A stretch of 64,000 bases of DNA, from NCBI RefSeq assembly GCF_003412465.1, contig NZ_QTJV01000006.1, positions 186,001-250,000 of the forward strand, written 5' to 3'. Of this stretch, positions 18,467 to 26,843 are shown one piece after another. Made by a program: the position numbers and the translations under genes. The first letter of the stretch is position 1; each line of letters begins with the position of its first letter. The notes below the pieces were generated by a model that was not told where the DNA came from, ran no database searches, and worked only from the letters and a program-made list of their open reading frames with translations. Source of the stretch: Chitinophaga silvisoli (GTDB lineage Bacteria; Bacteroidota; Bacteroidia; Chitinophagales; Chitinophagaceae).

Positions 18467-19354
18467 TTAATTTTGTGCATTTTTTAAATCCTGCAACTCC
18501 TCCAGGTATTCGCTCACACTCTTCCCCGTACTCTTCTTAAACACCCGCGAAAAATACCTCGGATCATTAAACCCTAACTCATAAGCCAACTCCTTCACCG
18601 ACAGCTTCGAATACTGCAACTTCCGCTGGGCCTCCAGCATCAATCTATTCGTAATCCATTCCTTCGGCGACACACCGGCAAACTCCTTTACAATCCCATA
18701 CAAGGTACTTGAAGTCAAAGCCAGCTGATCCGCTATTCCCTGTACATCATGCTGCTCAGACAGGTTCGTCTCTACCGCCATTTTAAAGGCAATGTACTTC
18801 GACAACTTCGCCCCCGTATGCACATCCTGCTCTCCGTACTGCTCAAAATAGGCTGTATTAAACTCCGTCAGAATAGTATGCAAATGCGCCAGGATCACCT
18901 CGGCCTTGCGTTGCTTTCCGCTGGCATGCAGTAACTGGAATAATCCGGAAAGCAGATTTTTCACCCTTAATTGAGAGGCAATATCAAAAGAGATGGCGTT
19001 AACGTTATAAGGGTTGACAAGAAATGGATAGGTTACAGGCAATAACATCAGCGTACTTTCATCAAAGGACAAAGCAAACTGAAAATTATTCTTATCATAG
19101 GGCAATTTCGTAAAAACCTGGTTCGGTAATCCAAATGCGAGTCCGCCATCAGCAATGCTAAACTCATTCAAATCAGTGACAAAGGTAGCCGAGCCCGTCA
19201 CTATGAACTGGAAATAATAAAAGGTGAGTCTATGCGGCCGGGCCAGGATCTCCATCACATCTTCCGGCAATGGAATAGCACAGTTTTGATTCAGCGCGAT
19301 TGATAATTTATCGTGATGCCTGATCTTGTCCAACATCCCCTTTGTATCCTGCAT
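18467..19354 (-). CDS. AraC family transcriptional regulator
   Basis: 295 residues. A cupin-like N-terminal sensing domain (about 30-110; LTFYYFQFIVTGSATFVTDL) precedes the AraC DNA-binding domain at about 190-285, with DVQGIADQLALTSSTLYGIVKEFAGVSP as first and SVKELAYELGFNDPRYFSRVFKKSTGKS as second helix-turn-helix. The gene lies just upstream of the SDR gene on the same strand, with the 21-bp direct repeats between them, so activation of the SDR promoter is the simplest reading. The inducer is unknown. Confidence 0.92.
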   Translation of the reverse strand: MQDTKGMLDKIRHHDKLSIALNQNCAIPLPEDVMEILARPHRLTFYYFQFIVTGSATFVTDLNEFSIADGGLAFGLPNQVFTKLPYDKNNFQFALSFDESTLMLLPVTYPFLVNPYNVNAISFDIASQLRVKNLLSGLFQLLHASGKQRKAEVILAHLHTILTEFNTAYFEQYGEQDVHTGAKLSKYIAFKMAVETNLSEQHDVQGIADQLALTSSTLYGIVKEFAGVSPKEWITNRLMLEAQRKLQYSKLSVKELAYELGFNDPRYFSRVFKKSTGKSVSEYLEELQDLKNAQN

Positions 19355-19375
19355 AGATTTGAATTTGGAACAAAT

Positions 19376-20212
19376 TTACACATTAATTTTATACCCCCTT
19401 CTAAACACCGCCGGAGTTACCCCCACCACCTTCTTAAACAACCTGTTAAAATAACTCACGCTCTCAAATCCCACCTCGTAACACACCTCGTTCGCACTCT
19501 TTCCCTGCAATAACAGTGTTTTTGCATTACTCAGCCTGTACTGGTTCACAAACGCTGTAAACGTCATCTTTGTCTGCCGTTTAAAATACCTGCAAAACGC
19601 CGCCGTGCTCAAATGCACCTTGCCCGCTATCTCATTCACATCCGGCTCCTTATCATAATTCTCATTCACATAGTCATAAATCGTCCCCATCCTCACTTTG
19701 TCATTCAATAACCATTTCGAAGCAGTATCTTCCTGATTCAACACCTCCACCTCCCCTGGTGCCGCCCCGCTCAAGAGCTGGAAAATCTCCAATAAACCCA
19801 GTAAGGCCTCGAAAGGATGCTCCATATTTAACTCTCTCAGCCGTTTTACGACCCTTTCTCTCGTTTCCCCATAAAATGCCAGTCCTTTATAAGATCGCTC
19901 AAATAAAGCCCTGATATTCCCAAATTCGGCCGTTGGCATTATCAGCGTTTCTAAAAAATCCGGTTTCAGTTGCACCACGATCTGCTTATACTCCGTTTCC
20001 AGACCGTAATCAAAATTAAGATGGGGGATATCCGGGCCGATGAGCACCAGGTCACTCCCCGTATACCCGGAAATATGCCGGCCTACATGCCGGATCCCAC
20101 TCAATGCTTCTACATACACCAATTCGATCTCCGGGTGAAAATGCCAGTAAAAATTCTTCCGCATACTGGGGGAGAATACCTCTGGGATAACCGCCAATAC
20201 CCCCGCATTCAC
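19376..20212 (-). CDS. AraC family transcriptional regulator with an altered N-terminus
   Basis: 278 residues from a GTG at 20212, or 262 from the ATG at 20164. The cupin domain is clear from NFYWHFHPEIELVYVEA, and the AraC domain covers the last 100 residues (DVNEIAGKVHLSTAAFCRYFKRQTKMT; SANEVCYEVGFESVSYFNRLFKKVVGVTP). The first codons before about residue 16 are the antisense of a phytanoyl-CoA dioxygenase reading frame, so the native 5' end and promoter were probably lost in a deletion. The regulator may be unexpressed, or expressed from a new start. Close relatives would be expected to start with a different short N-terminus. Confidence 0.75.
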   Translation of the reverse strand: MNAGVLAVIPEVFSPSMRKNFYWHFHPEIELVYVEALSGIRHVGRHISGYTGSDLVLIGPDIPHLNFDYGLETEYKQIVVQLKPDFLETLIMPTAEFGNIRALFERSYKGLAFYGETRERVVKRLRELNMEHPFEALLGLLEIFQLLSGAAPGEVEVLNQEDTASKWLLNDKVRMGTIYDYVNENYDKEPDVNEIAGKVHLSTAAFCRYFKRQTKMTFTAFVNQYRLSNAKTLLLQGKSANEVCYEVGFESVSYFNRLFKKVVGVTPAVFRRGYKINV

Positions 20213-20797
20213 CAGGCCTTTGCCGACATCTGGGGCATGGAAGCACTATGGGTGACCATCGATCGCGCCAACCTCAATTTTCCCATCCGCCCCGGCCATG
20301 AATACAAAGCCTTCATCCACTGGGATTACGATCCTGAAACAAAACCGCAAAATGTACAGGGTGTACTGGCTCTCGCAGACCAGACCGATGAAAATATGGG
20401 CGGATTTCAATGCATTCCTGAACTATTCAGGACTTACGACACCTGGAAACTGACCCAACCTGCGGACAGGGATCATTTCAAACCGGATACGACCGGCTTT
20501 ATTCCTACTAAAGTCAAAATGGAAGCCGGCGACCTGCTCATTTTCAACAGCTCCCTGCCGCACGGCATCCGCGCTAATAACAGCAAAGACAAGGTCCGCA
20601 TCGCCCAATATATTTCTATGATGCCCGCCAATGAAAACAATGAAGAGATGAGGCAATGGCGCATCCGCTCCTGGAAAGAAAAAGTGGCACCTGATGGATA
20701 TGCATTTCCAGGCGATCCTTTGAACAGGGAAAAACAACAGCCTGTGGCAGCACTGACTGAACTGGGAGAGAAATTACTGGGATTAAGAAAATGGTAA
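20177..20797 (+). pseudogene. Phytanoyl-CoA dioxygenase (PhyH) family, 5'-truncated
   Basis: 206 codons of a PhyH-family Fe(II)/2-oxoglutarate oxygenase begin abruptly at YLWDNRQYPRIHQAF. The iron ligands are present: the HxD motif in FIHWDYDPE (His at 20318, Asp at 20324) and the distal His in LPHGIRAN (20561). Family members have roughly 80-90 more residues before this point. Upstream the frame runs antisense through the AraC gene without a sensible start, so the gene is probably dead although its catalytic core is intact. It would have been divergent from the AraC gene before the deletion. Confidence 0.75.
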
Positions 20798-20804
20798 ATT
20801 ATAA

Positions 20805-20826
20805 AGCCGCCTCTCAGGAGGCGGCT
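20805..20826. terminator. Hairpin between PhyH remnant and TonB receptor genes
   Basis: Perfect 9-bp stem: AGCCGCCTC (20805-20813) pairs with GAGGCGGCT (20818-20826). It serves the convergent PhyH remnant and copper receptor genes; on the minus strand it is followed by TTTATAATTT. Confidence 0.75.
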
Positions 20827-20839
20827 CAATTTCTTTGGA

Positions 20840-22792
20840 CTAATACCTCCATATCAAATTCACAAACACATTCCTCCCCATCCTCGGCACCCTGTTCCAA
20901 TCCGCAAACGTCGTATACTTCTTATCCAACAAATTCTCTGCTCCCGTTTTTACCATCAGGCCCTGCTTCCCAAAAGAAAATTTATAACTGGCCGACAAAT
21001 TTAACACCGCATACCCCGGCAAAGCCTGTTCCCCAAACGCTGCATTATACTTATCCTGCGCTGCCGCTCCATTGCAATTTACATCTGCTGCAAAAGCCTT
21101 CCAACCAAACGCGAGACCTGAACTATAGGTAAAGGGCTGGATCAATGGCAGATTCTTCACGCCCTCACCAGATCCCCTACGATAGCCTACACGATTACTC
21201 CATGTAAAATGCCCGGCAAACTGATAATCCGCCTCCGCCCCCACATTGAATATATTCGCATATCCTAACTGCTCATATATCTTCACTCCTGCCGCTCCAA
21301 TCGTCATCACGCTTAATCCCGGTCGCGGCCGGCCAATGATATAATCCATCAAATGAAAATAAGAACCTGACAGCTTAGCGGAAAACTTCGATGCATGCAA
21401 GAAGACCGCTCCATTTACACTCACCGATTTCTCCTGCTTCATTTCCGGATTACCTATATAATCATACCTGTCAAAACTATTAAACAAATAATACCCATAA
21501 CCTTCAGATACACTGGGTGCACGCTCCCCATAAGCCACACCAAGCGTATACTGCACATGTGCCTGTGTAAAATTCAACGCCGTCGATAAGCGCTTCAACA
21601 CCCGTACCTTACTCCGTTCCATCCCCGGGTAAAAAATCTTCAAACTCTCCAGGCCCAAATGATCATCCACCACATTATCCTGTACCCCTACGCCTCCATT
21701 CACAAGTACATGCCAGTTCTTCGCCAGCGTATAACGATCCTCCCCATACACATCTCCATAATACGTCAGTACGCCCGGCCATGTCAGCATAAACATATCC
21801 TTCTCTCCCGGCGTATTTGAATACATCGTCATCTCCGCCAAAGATTTATTGTAATGCCCGCTTATATTTGCTTTCCAGTCATGCTTCTTAAAACTCCCCT
21901 TCAGGGAAGAATAAAATCCCGCCGTTTTACTCCATCCCGGCATATCCATACGAATAGCCACCACCGGTCGTTTCGTATCATCCATCACATGCTTGATTGT
22001 ATTGTAATATACCTTAGTCTCCCATCCATGACGGATGTAAGCCAGGGATGCTATCACGCCCCTGGCCAGCCCTACATCCATCGTCAATGCAGGATACCCC
22101 ACATTCACGGCACGATCATAAATCAAAGACGCTTCGAGCTGAGAATGTTCATTCACCTTATAGCCCGCAATGGCAGATACATTGTACTTAGAGTACTGGG
22201 AATACAATACTTCCCCGCCACCACCAGCTTTATAATTCCCTGCATGACGATAAGTGAAATCCAGGTTTGTAAATACTTTTGGCTGTGAATAAGTAAGTGC
22301 GCCTCCAATTACCTGCTGCCGGCTATTCGTCTCAAACCCCGTGAAGAGCATGCCAGACATCTCCTTCTTCCCGAACACCCCCTTATTCCTCACCAGGTCT
22401 ATGCTCCCCGCTATTGCGGAGCCGCCGGCGGAACCTGACTGTCCGCTATGCACATTGACCTTTGCAAGATTCATAATATCTACATAAGAGGTTACCGGGT
22501 CCATTTTGTCTGTGCAGGCTGCATAAATCCGCATGCCATCAATCGTCACCACGCTTCTCTCTGCACTCATTCCATTTAAATAGGGCTCCCAGGCATAGGC
22601 ACCACGCCTTACCATGTTTACCATATTGGATTTCTCCAGGTATTTGTCTAGTGAAGACAAAGGCTTATCTGTCTTGTCAGATAATGAACGCTTGTGAATG
22701 ATCACCACTTCTTTCAGCAGGTCGGTCTTCATTGTATCCTGGGAATAAACATTAAGGCTGAAAAGGATTAATAAGCAAGTCAAACGAAACAT
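20840..22792 (-). CDS. TonB-dependent copper receptor, OprC/NosA-like
   Basis: 650 residues from the Met at 22792, which begins a signal peptide (MFRLTCLLILFSLNVYSQ) 10 bp after the preceding stop; the frame stays open to 22840. The plug carries VVTIDGMRIYAACTDKMDPVTSY, with Cys93 and Met97 as a CxxxM motif. Further on, YYNTIKHVMDD gives His268-x-Met270. These match the CxxxM-HxM copper site described for Pseudomonas OprC, and HxMD is typical of the TonB-copper family. The barrel ends in FVNLIWRY. It would import copper across the outer membrane with TonB. It is last in a three-gene operon with a Met-rich lipoprotein and a cysteine-rich membrane protein. Confidence 0.82.
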   Translation of the reverse strand: MFRLTCLLILFSLNVYSQDTMKTDLLKEVVIIHKRSLSDKTDKPLSSLDKYLEKSNMVNMVRRGAYAWEPYLNGMSAERSVVTIDGMRIYAACTDKMDPVTSYVDIMNLAKVNVHSGQSGSAGGSAIAGSIDLVRNKGVFGKKEMSGMLFTGFETNSRQQVIGGALTYSQPKVFTNLDFTYRHAGNYKAGGGGEVLYSQYSKYNVSAIAGYKVNEHSQLEASLIYDRAVNVGYPALTMDVGLARGVIASLAYIRHGWETKVYYNTIKHVMDDTKRPVVAIRMDMPGWSKTAGFYSSLKGSFKKHDWKANISGHYNKSLAEMTMYSNTPGEKDMFMLTWPGVLTYYGDVYGEDRYTLAKNWHVLVNGGVGVQDNVVDDHLGLESLKIFYPGMERSKVRVLKRLSTALNFTQAHVQYTLGVAYGERAPSVSEGYGYYLFNSFDRYDYIGNPEMKQEKSVSVNGAVFLHASKFSAKLSGSYFHLMDYIIGRPRPGLSVMTIGAAGVKIYEQLGYANIFNVGAEADYQFAGHFTWSNRVGYRRGSGEGVKNLPLIQPFTYSSGLAFGWKAFAADVNCNGAAAQDKYNAAFGEQALPGYAVLNLSASYKFSFGKQGLMVKTGAENLLDKKYTTFADWNRVPRMGRNVFVNLIWRY

Positions 22793-22802
22793 ACAATCAT
22801 CT

Positions 22803-23633
22803 TTAGAATTCCAGTTCAAAGTAGATACTGCTACCTTCATTTGTAGCTGTTACGGCCTCGCCTTTTACGATTGCCTGCGTAGCATCAGCAAGTTGCAGGT
22901 TGATCTTCCAATACCCCGTCATGGTCAGGCTTAGCTTGCCATAATACATACCACCTGTACCCTGGGTCAGGTCTACATTATTGGGAGAGGTATGATTGCC
23001 CATGCCTGTCATTCTTGGATCAATTTTAATGGTATAATCATTAACCACTACAAAACTTGTCATTGACTCCATCTTATATAACACTGCAGAAATATCATTT
23101 ACTGCTACAGCGGGTTTGGTGGGATTCACCAGCGCCAGTACATAACGGATATTATCACTACCCTGGAATGTCTCTACTACCCGCTTCGCTGATTCGGATA
23201 CTGCGATCGTACCGGTCACAGTATAGGTAGCATCACCAATGGTATAGTTCAATGTCAGGTCCCAGTATTCATCTTCCGTTCCTGCCATTTGAAATACGAT
23301 GTAACCTTTATAAATGCCGTTTGATTGTTTTGTAATAGCAGATGCCGGGCAGGAATGCGTCATGCCCATCATATGCATCAAGGGGGTCCAGGTCACCCCT
23401 GCATTGCTTTCGTTGCTTCCCTGGATATTCTTAATCTGGATATAGACCTCATTGTAGCCTGTCTGCAACTTGCCGCTGGCGGTGTAGAGCCCTATCTTAT
23501 GTGTATCATTTGTAAGTGTGGTAACGAGTGTTAGTCCATCGGGATCATTCGTAATCACAGGATCATCTTTTTTGCTACAGGACACGATGCAGGAAAAGGA
23601 AATTAATATCAAAAGAGATTTAAGTAAGTTCAT
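22803..23633 (-). CDS. Met/His-rich lipoprotein with two FixH/YtkA-like domains
   Basis: 276 residues; the lipobox is CIVSC with Cys19. Two Ig-like halves can be seen: residues about 35-155 with PLMHMMGMTHSCP (Met86 to Cys95), and about 165-276 with DPRMTGMGNHTSPN. Both halves carry the methionine and histidine cluster in the loop before a strand, as in FixH/YtkA-like domains linked to copper handling. I infer binding of Cu(I) or Cu(II) near the membrane, handing metal to or from the copper receptor encoded 10 bp downstream. No enzymatic motif is seen. Confidence 0.7.
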   Translation of the reverse strand: MNLLKSLLILISFSCIVSCSKKDDPVITNDPDGLTLVTTLTNDTHKIGLYTASGKLQTGYNEVYIQIKNIQGSNESNAGVTWTPLMHMMGMTHSCPASAITKQSNGIYKGYIVFQMAGTEDEYWDLTLNYTIGDATYTVTGTIAVSESAKRVVETFQGSDNIRYVLALVNPTKPAVAVNDISAVLYKMESMTSFVVVNDYTIKIDPRMTGMGNHTSPNNVDLTQGTGGMYYGKLSLTMTGYWKINLQLADATQAIVKGEAVTATNEGSSIYFELEF

Positions 23634-23772
23634 TGGATGGTATTTTAAAAATTACCAGGCATAGATTGGCCCTTATATGCGCGCGTAATTGTTATAAGCA
23701 CACATATTCATTCCAAATGCATGGCGCATTTAGTAAATCATGTTCATTGAAAATTCAGATGTGTAAATTGGC

Positions 23773-24156
23773 CTACGCCTGTGGAGGTTTCTTACGTGGG
23801 TCTGTAAACAGGTAGGTATATGAAGGGTGCGTAAATACAGGATACATCTTATCGTCTACCTGTGTAAATGCTTGCTTAGCGAAGTCTATACAAGGTGGAA
23901 TTGGGCAAGCCATTGCTTCTGCAGCCAGCTCTTTTAATAATTTTTCGGTACTATTCCCCCGCTGTTCTTTTTGCATCTTTACCAGCTGACACTTACCATT
24001 ACAGTGCAACTCAGGCCGGTTCTTGTTTTCACAAAATGCGCTTACAAACAATTGCGTATCGTACTCGTAAACAGCGTATAATATTGAGGTTCTCATACTT
24101 CCCATCAGGAAGATGAAAAACAGGAATGGGCTCAATATGACTGCTAGTTTTCGCAA
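23773..24156 (-). CDS. Small cysteine-rich membrane protein of the copper operon
   Basis: 127 residues. One N-terminal hydrophobic segment (LAVILSPFLFFIFLMGSM) is followed by FCENKNRPELHCNGKCQLVKM, with Cys42, Cys52 and Cys56, and then ACPIPPC (Cys84, Cys89). The pattern CENKxRPELxCNGKCxL occurs in small proteins of unknown function near metal-related TonB receptors in Bacteroidota, as far as I recall. It probably sits in the inner membrane with the Cys part outside. It is the first gene of the three-gene operon; 139 bp separate it from the lipoprotein. A metal chaperone role is inference only. Confidence 0.65.
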   Translation of the reverse strand: MRKLAVILSPFLFFIFLMGSMRTSILYAVYEYDTQLFVSAFCENKNRPELHCNGKCQLVKMQKEQRGNSTEKLLKELAAEAMACPIPPCIDFAKQAFTQVDDKMYPVFTHPSYTYLFTDPRKKPPQA

Positions 24157-24227
24157 TGTAGGTATGATAATCCACGCGAAATTATAGAATATTATTAAGG
24201 AAAGGAAGAATGATATTACATAAATTA

Positions 24228-24241
24228 CTGATTATAATCAG
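24228..24241. promoter_or_regulatory. Perfect 14-bp palindrome, FNR-box-like
   Basis: CTGATTATAATCAG is a perfect palindrome between the divergent copper operon (start 24156) and aldo/keto reductase (start 24362). It matches TTGATnnnnATCAA, the FNR-type box, in four of five bases per half. The regulator is unknown. Confidence 0.5.
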
Positions 24242-24361
24242 CTGAGCGCATAAATTGAAAATAATGCTGAGCCGTGGAAGAAAGTAATTTGAGCTTTGCA
24301 GGCAATTCAACATAACAATTTATGCCTGACCTTTGTTTTACTAATCAACAATGCAAGCATC

Positions 24362-25324
24362 ATGAGAAAAATACAATTAGGCACCAACGGGCCACTTGTT
24401 TCAAAGATCGGTTTAGGCTGTATGCGTATGTCGTCTGTATGGGGCAGCTCGACTAATGACGAGACCGAAAGCATCGCCACAATACACCAGGCACTGGATA
24501 GTGGCATCAATTTCCTGAATACCGGCGACTTCTATGGTGCCGGCCATAATGAATTACTGGTAGGAAAAGCCCTCAAAGGCAGGAGAGACGATGCATTTAT
24601 CAGTGTGAAGTTTGGAGCTATCTTCGACAATGGTCGTATGTTAGGACTGGACATTCGTCCTATTGCCATCAGGAATTTCATTAACTATTCCCTTGTGCGC
24701 CTGGGCATAGATACTATCGATCTGTATCAACCCTGCCGCCTGGATAACAGCGTTCCTATAGAAGATGTAATCGGTACTGTGGCCGACCTGATCAAAGAAG
24801 GTAAGGTGCGTTACCTCGGTGTATCCGAGATCACTGCCGATCAGCTTCGCAAAGCACATAGCGTATATCCTGTCTCCGCACTGGAAATTGGATATTCACT
24901 GGCTGACCGCCAGATAGAAAAAGAACTGCTGCCGGCAGCAAAGGAATTAGGCATCGGCGTAGTTGCTTTTGCAAACACAGCCGAAGGTCTGCTCACAGGT
25001 GAGATGAAAGCACCCTTGCCTGCAGGTAGTTACCAGACCCACTTCCCTCGCTTCCAGGGAGATAATCTCGTGAAGAACCTTGAAAAGGTAGAGGTCTTAA
25101 AAAAGATGGCGAAAGACAAAGGATTTACACCTACACAACTGGCGATTGCCTGGGTGAATGCACAGGGAGAACATATCATGCCATTGGTAAGTATGAGCAG
25201 AAGAACCCGTTTACCGGAGAACCTGCAGGCCATGGAAATTGTATTTACGCGGGAAGAGATGGAGGCACTGAACAGTACCTTTGCACCGGGTGCCATACTT
25301 GGTGGTACTTATCTGCAACGTTAA
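24362..25324 (+). CDS. Aldo/keto reductase
   Basis: 320 residues from the Met at 24362 (MRKIQLGTNGPLVSKIGLG); an earlier in-frame start would add an unlikely 22-residue extension. The (beta/alpha)8 fold of the family is shown by GLGCMRMS, ALDSGINFLNTGDFYGAGHNE (Asp and Tyr of the catalytic tetrad), the Lys in AFISVKFG and a position equivalent to the catalytic His replaced in DLYQPCRLD, where most relatives read YQxHR. The His-to-Pro/Cys change there is seen in several AKR13-like groups. It reduces aldehydes or ketones with NADPH. The following AraC gene starts 9 bp on and is probably in the same operon. Confidence 0.9.
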   Translation: MRKIQLGTNGPLVSKIGLGCMRMSSVWGSSTNDETESIATIHQALDSGINFLNTGDFYGAGHNELLVGKALKGRRDDAFISVKFGAIFDNGRMLGLDIRPIAIRNFINYSLVRLGIDTIDLYQPCRLDNSVPIEDVIGTVADLIKEGKVRYLGVSEITADQLRKAHSVYPVSALEIGYSLADRQIEKELLPAAKELGIGVVAFANTAEGLLTGEMKAPLPAGSYQTHFPRFQGDNLVKNLEKVEVLKKMAKDKGFTPTQLAIAWVNAQGEHIMPLVSMSRRTRLPENLQAMEIVFTREEMEALNSTFAPGAILGGTYLQR

Positions 25325-25333
25325 CATTACAAC

Positions 25334-26122
25334 ATGGCTGAAATCATCTTCCGTACTTTCCTCTCTACATTGCGAAAAGAAGACGTTGCGTTTCTTGAAC
25401 ACAACATCCTGCTGCTGCAAGTCGCCGGACAGTACACACTGGAAACTGCCGATCAGAAAGTCAGCCTGAAAAAAGGCCAGCTCCTCCTGATTGGAAAGAA
25501 CCAACTGGGGCAGGTTACAAAACAACCTTTGCCGGGAGAAGATTATGAAACCATCCTGATATCCCTGCAGGAAGACATGCTCAGGAATATTGCGCTGGAA
25601 GAACAGGTAGAGGTCACCCAACCTTATACTGGTCCGCGCAATATCCGCATCCCATCCAATGATTTCCTGCAGGGATTTTTTCAATCCATTCAACCATATG
25701 TGCGCAAACCGGCCGATAAGATTCACAGGGATATTGGTAATCTGAAGGTGAAAGAAGCTGTGATCCTGCTCCTGGATGCCGTGCCAGCACTCAGGAATTT
25801 CCTCTTTGATTTTTCAACCCCTTATAAGATTGATCTAAAAAAATTCATGCTACGCAATTTTCATTATAATGTACCCATTGCAAAATTTGCGGAGCTCACA
25901 GGCAGGAGTCTCGCTGGATTTAAGCGGGATTTCAAAACGGCATTTGGGCTGGCTCCACGGCAATGGCTATTGGAAAAAAGGCTCACCGAGGCAAGGCACC
26001 TGATAGAGAAAAAGAAGCAGAAGCCGGCTGCTATTTATCTTGATCTTGGCTTTGAAAGCCTGTCTCATTTCTCCTATTCATTTAAGAAAAAGTTTGGCAA
26101 GGCTCCTTCTGAGTGGGAGTAA
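25334..26122 (+). CDS. AraC family transcriptional regulator
   Basis: 262 residues. An N-terminal cupin-like part (LLLQVAGQYTLETADQKVSLKKGQLLLIGK) is followed by a helical linker and the AraC domain at about 170-262 (VPIAKFAELTGRSLAGFKRDFKTAFGLAP; AIYLDLGFESLSHFSYSFKKKFGKAP). The linker type, with PYVRKPADKIHRDIGNLKVKEAVILLL, is common in Bacteroidota regulators of aldo/keto reductases. The gene follows the reductase by 9 bp. I found no clear 21-bp direct repeat in the reductase promoter, although GCTGAGC occurs twice there (24241 and 24266), 25 bp apart. Confidence 0.9.
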   Translation: MAEIIFRTFLSTLRKEDVAFLEHNILLLQVAGQYTLETADQKVSLKKGQLLLIGKNQLGQVTKQPLPGEDYETILISLQEDMLRNIALEEQVEVTQPYTGPRNIRIPSNDFLQGFFQSIQPYVRKPADKIHRDIGNLKVKEAVILLLDAVPALRNFLFDFSTPYKIDLKKFMLRNFHYNVPIAKFAELTGRSLAGFKRDFKTAFGLAPRQWLLEKRLTEARHLIEKKKQKPAAIYLDLGFESLSHFSYSFKKKFGKAPSEWE

Positions 26123-26158
26123 ATTAAATGTGGGCTTATAAAATGGCCAATTTAGTAC

Positions 26159-26166
26159 TACCTTTG
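26159..26166 (+). promoter_or_regulatory. -7 promoter box of the nucleosidase gene
   Basis: TACCTTTG fits TAnnTTTG exactly and lies 22 bp before the start at 26189. The -33 region has no clear TTG. Confidence 0.5.
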
Positions 26167-26188
26167 CGGCCAAATCAGAAAAAAACGA

Positions 26189-26776
26189 ATGATTAGGATT
26201 AATCAGGAATATTCTTTTCCTCTTGAAGAAGTATTGTTCTCTTTTGCACTGCCGGCTGAAGCGGCGGAGGTATTTGAAAGTCATCATACGCTCATCACGG
26301 GGATTGGCAAGGTGAATGCGGCTTACGAACTAACGAAGGCGATCGGGATCAGGAGACCGGCGTTGATAGTGAACCTGGGTTCTGCAGGCAGTAATTTCTT
26401 TAAGAAAGGTGAAGTGGTTTGCTGTACGAAATTCATACAGCGGGATATGGATGTAAGAGGACTGGGGTATGCACAGTATGAAACGCCCTTATCCGGGGTG
26501 CCGCCATTACTTGAATATGGTTTGACAATGGAGGGTGTGAATGTGGCTACCTGTGGAACGGGAGATAATTTTGAAATGGGGCATTCTTCCACTGCATACA
26601 ATGTAGTCGATATGGAAGCATATGCGATTGCATTGATTGCTATGAAGGAAAAGATTCCATTCCTTTGTCTGAAATATATTTCAGATGGTGCAGATGATAA
26701 TGCAGCAGAGGATTGGCTCGTGCAGGTGCACAAGGCAGCAGTCGCCTATGGAGAGTTGTTGCAGTTACATAAATAA
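26189..26776 (+). CDS. Purine nucleosidase/phosphorylase superfamily (MTA/SAH nucleosidase-like)
   Basis: 195 residues, shorter than the 230-residue MTA/SAH nucleosidases. The phosphorylase/nucleosidase fold shows in HTLITGIGKVNAAYELTKAI, LIVNLGSAGSNFFKKGEVV, the VATCGTGDNF stretch and the purine-contacting YNVVDMEAYAIALIA with the conserved Met-Glu. The active-site Asp would be the one in YISDGADDNA. It cleaves the N-glycosidic bond of a nucleoside such as methylthioadenosine or S-adenosylhomocysteine. The short N-terminus may reflect a smaller subfamily annotated as nucleosidase in Bacteroidota. Confidence 0.82.
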   Translation: MIRINQEYSFPLEEVLFSFALPAEAAEVFESHHTLITGIGKVNAAYELTKAIGIRRPALIVNLGSAGSNFFKKGEVVCCTKFIQRDMDVRGLGYAQYETPLSGVPPLLEYGLTMEGVNVATCGTGDNFEMGHSSTAYNVVDMEAYAIALIAMKEKIPFLCLKYISDGADDNAAEDWLVQVHKAAVAYGELLQLHK

Positions 26777-26783
26777 ATAATAA

Positions 26784-26833
26784 GGCCTGGTAGGCAACAG
26801 GTAATCATGCGCATTCAAGGTCTACCGGGCATT
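26784..26833 (+). terminator. Probable terminator after the nucleosidase gene
   Basis: GCCTGGTAG pairs with CTACCGGGC across a loop of about 30 nt, with one G-U pair, and is followed by ATTTATTTTCC. It also lies behind the convergent gene ending at 26844. Confidence 0.55.
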
Positions 26834-26843
26834 TATTTTCCAT

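Noticed and set aside
19970..20176. N-terminal extension of the PhyH frame antisense to the AraC gene
   Set aside because: It is only the open complement of the AraC coding sequence; PhyH similarity starts at about 20177.
24241..24272. AraC operator made of two GCTGAGC copies in the aldo/keto reductase promoter
   Set aside because: The spacing is 25 bp, unlike the 21 bp of the other three promoters, and the repeat is short; it may be chance.
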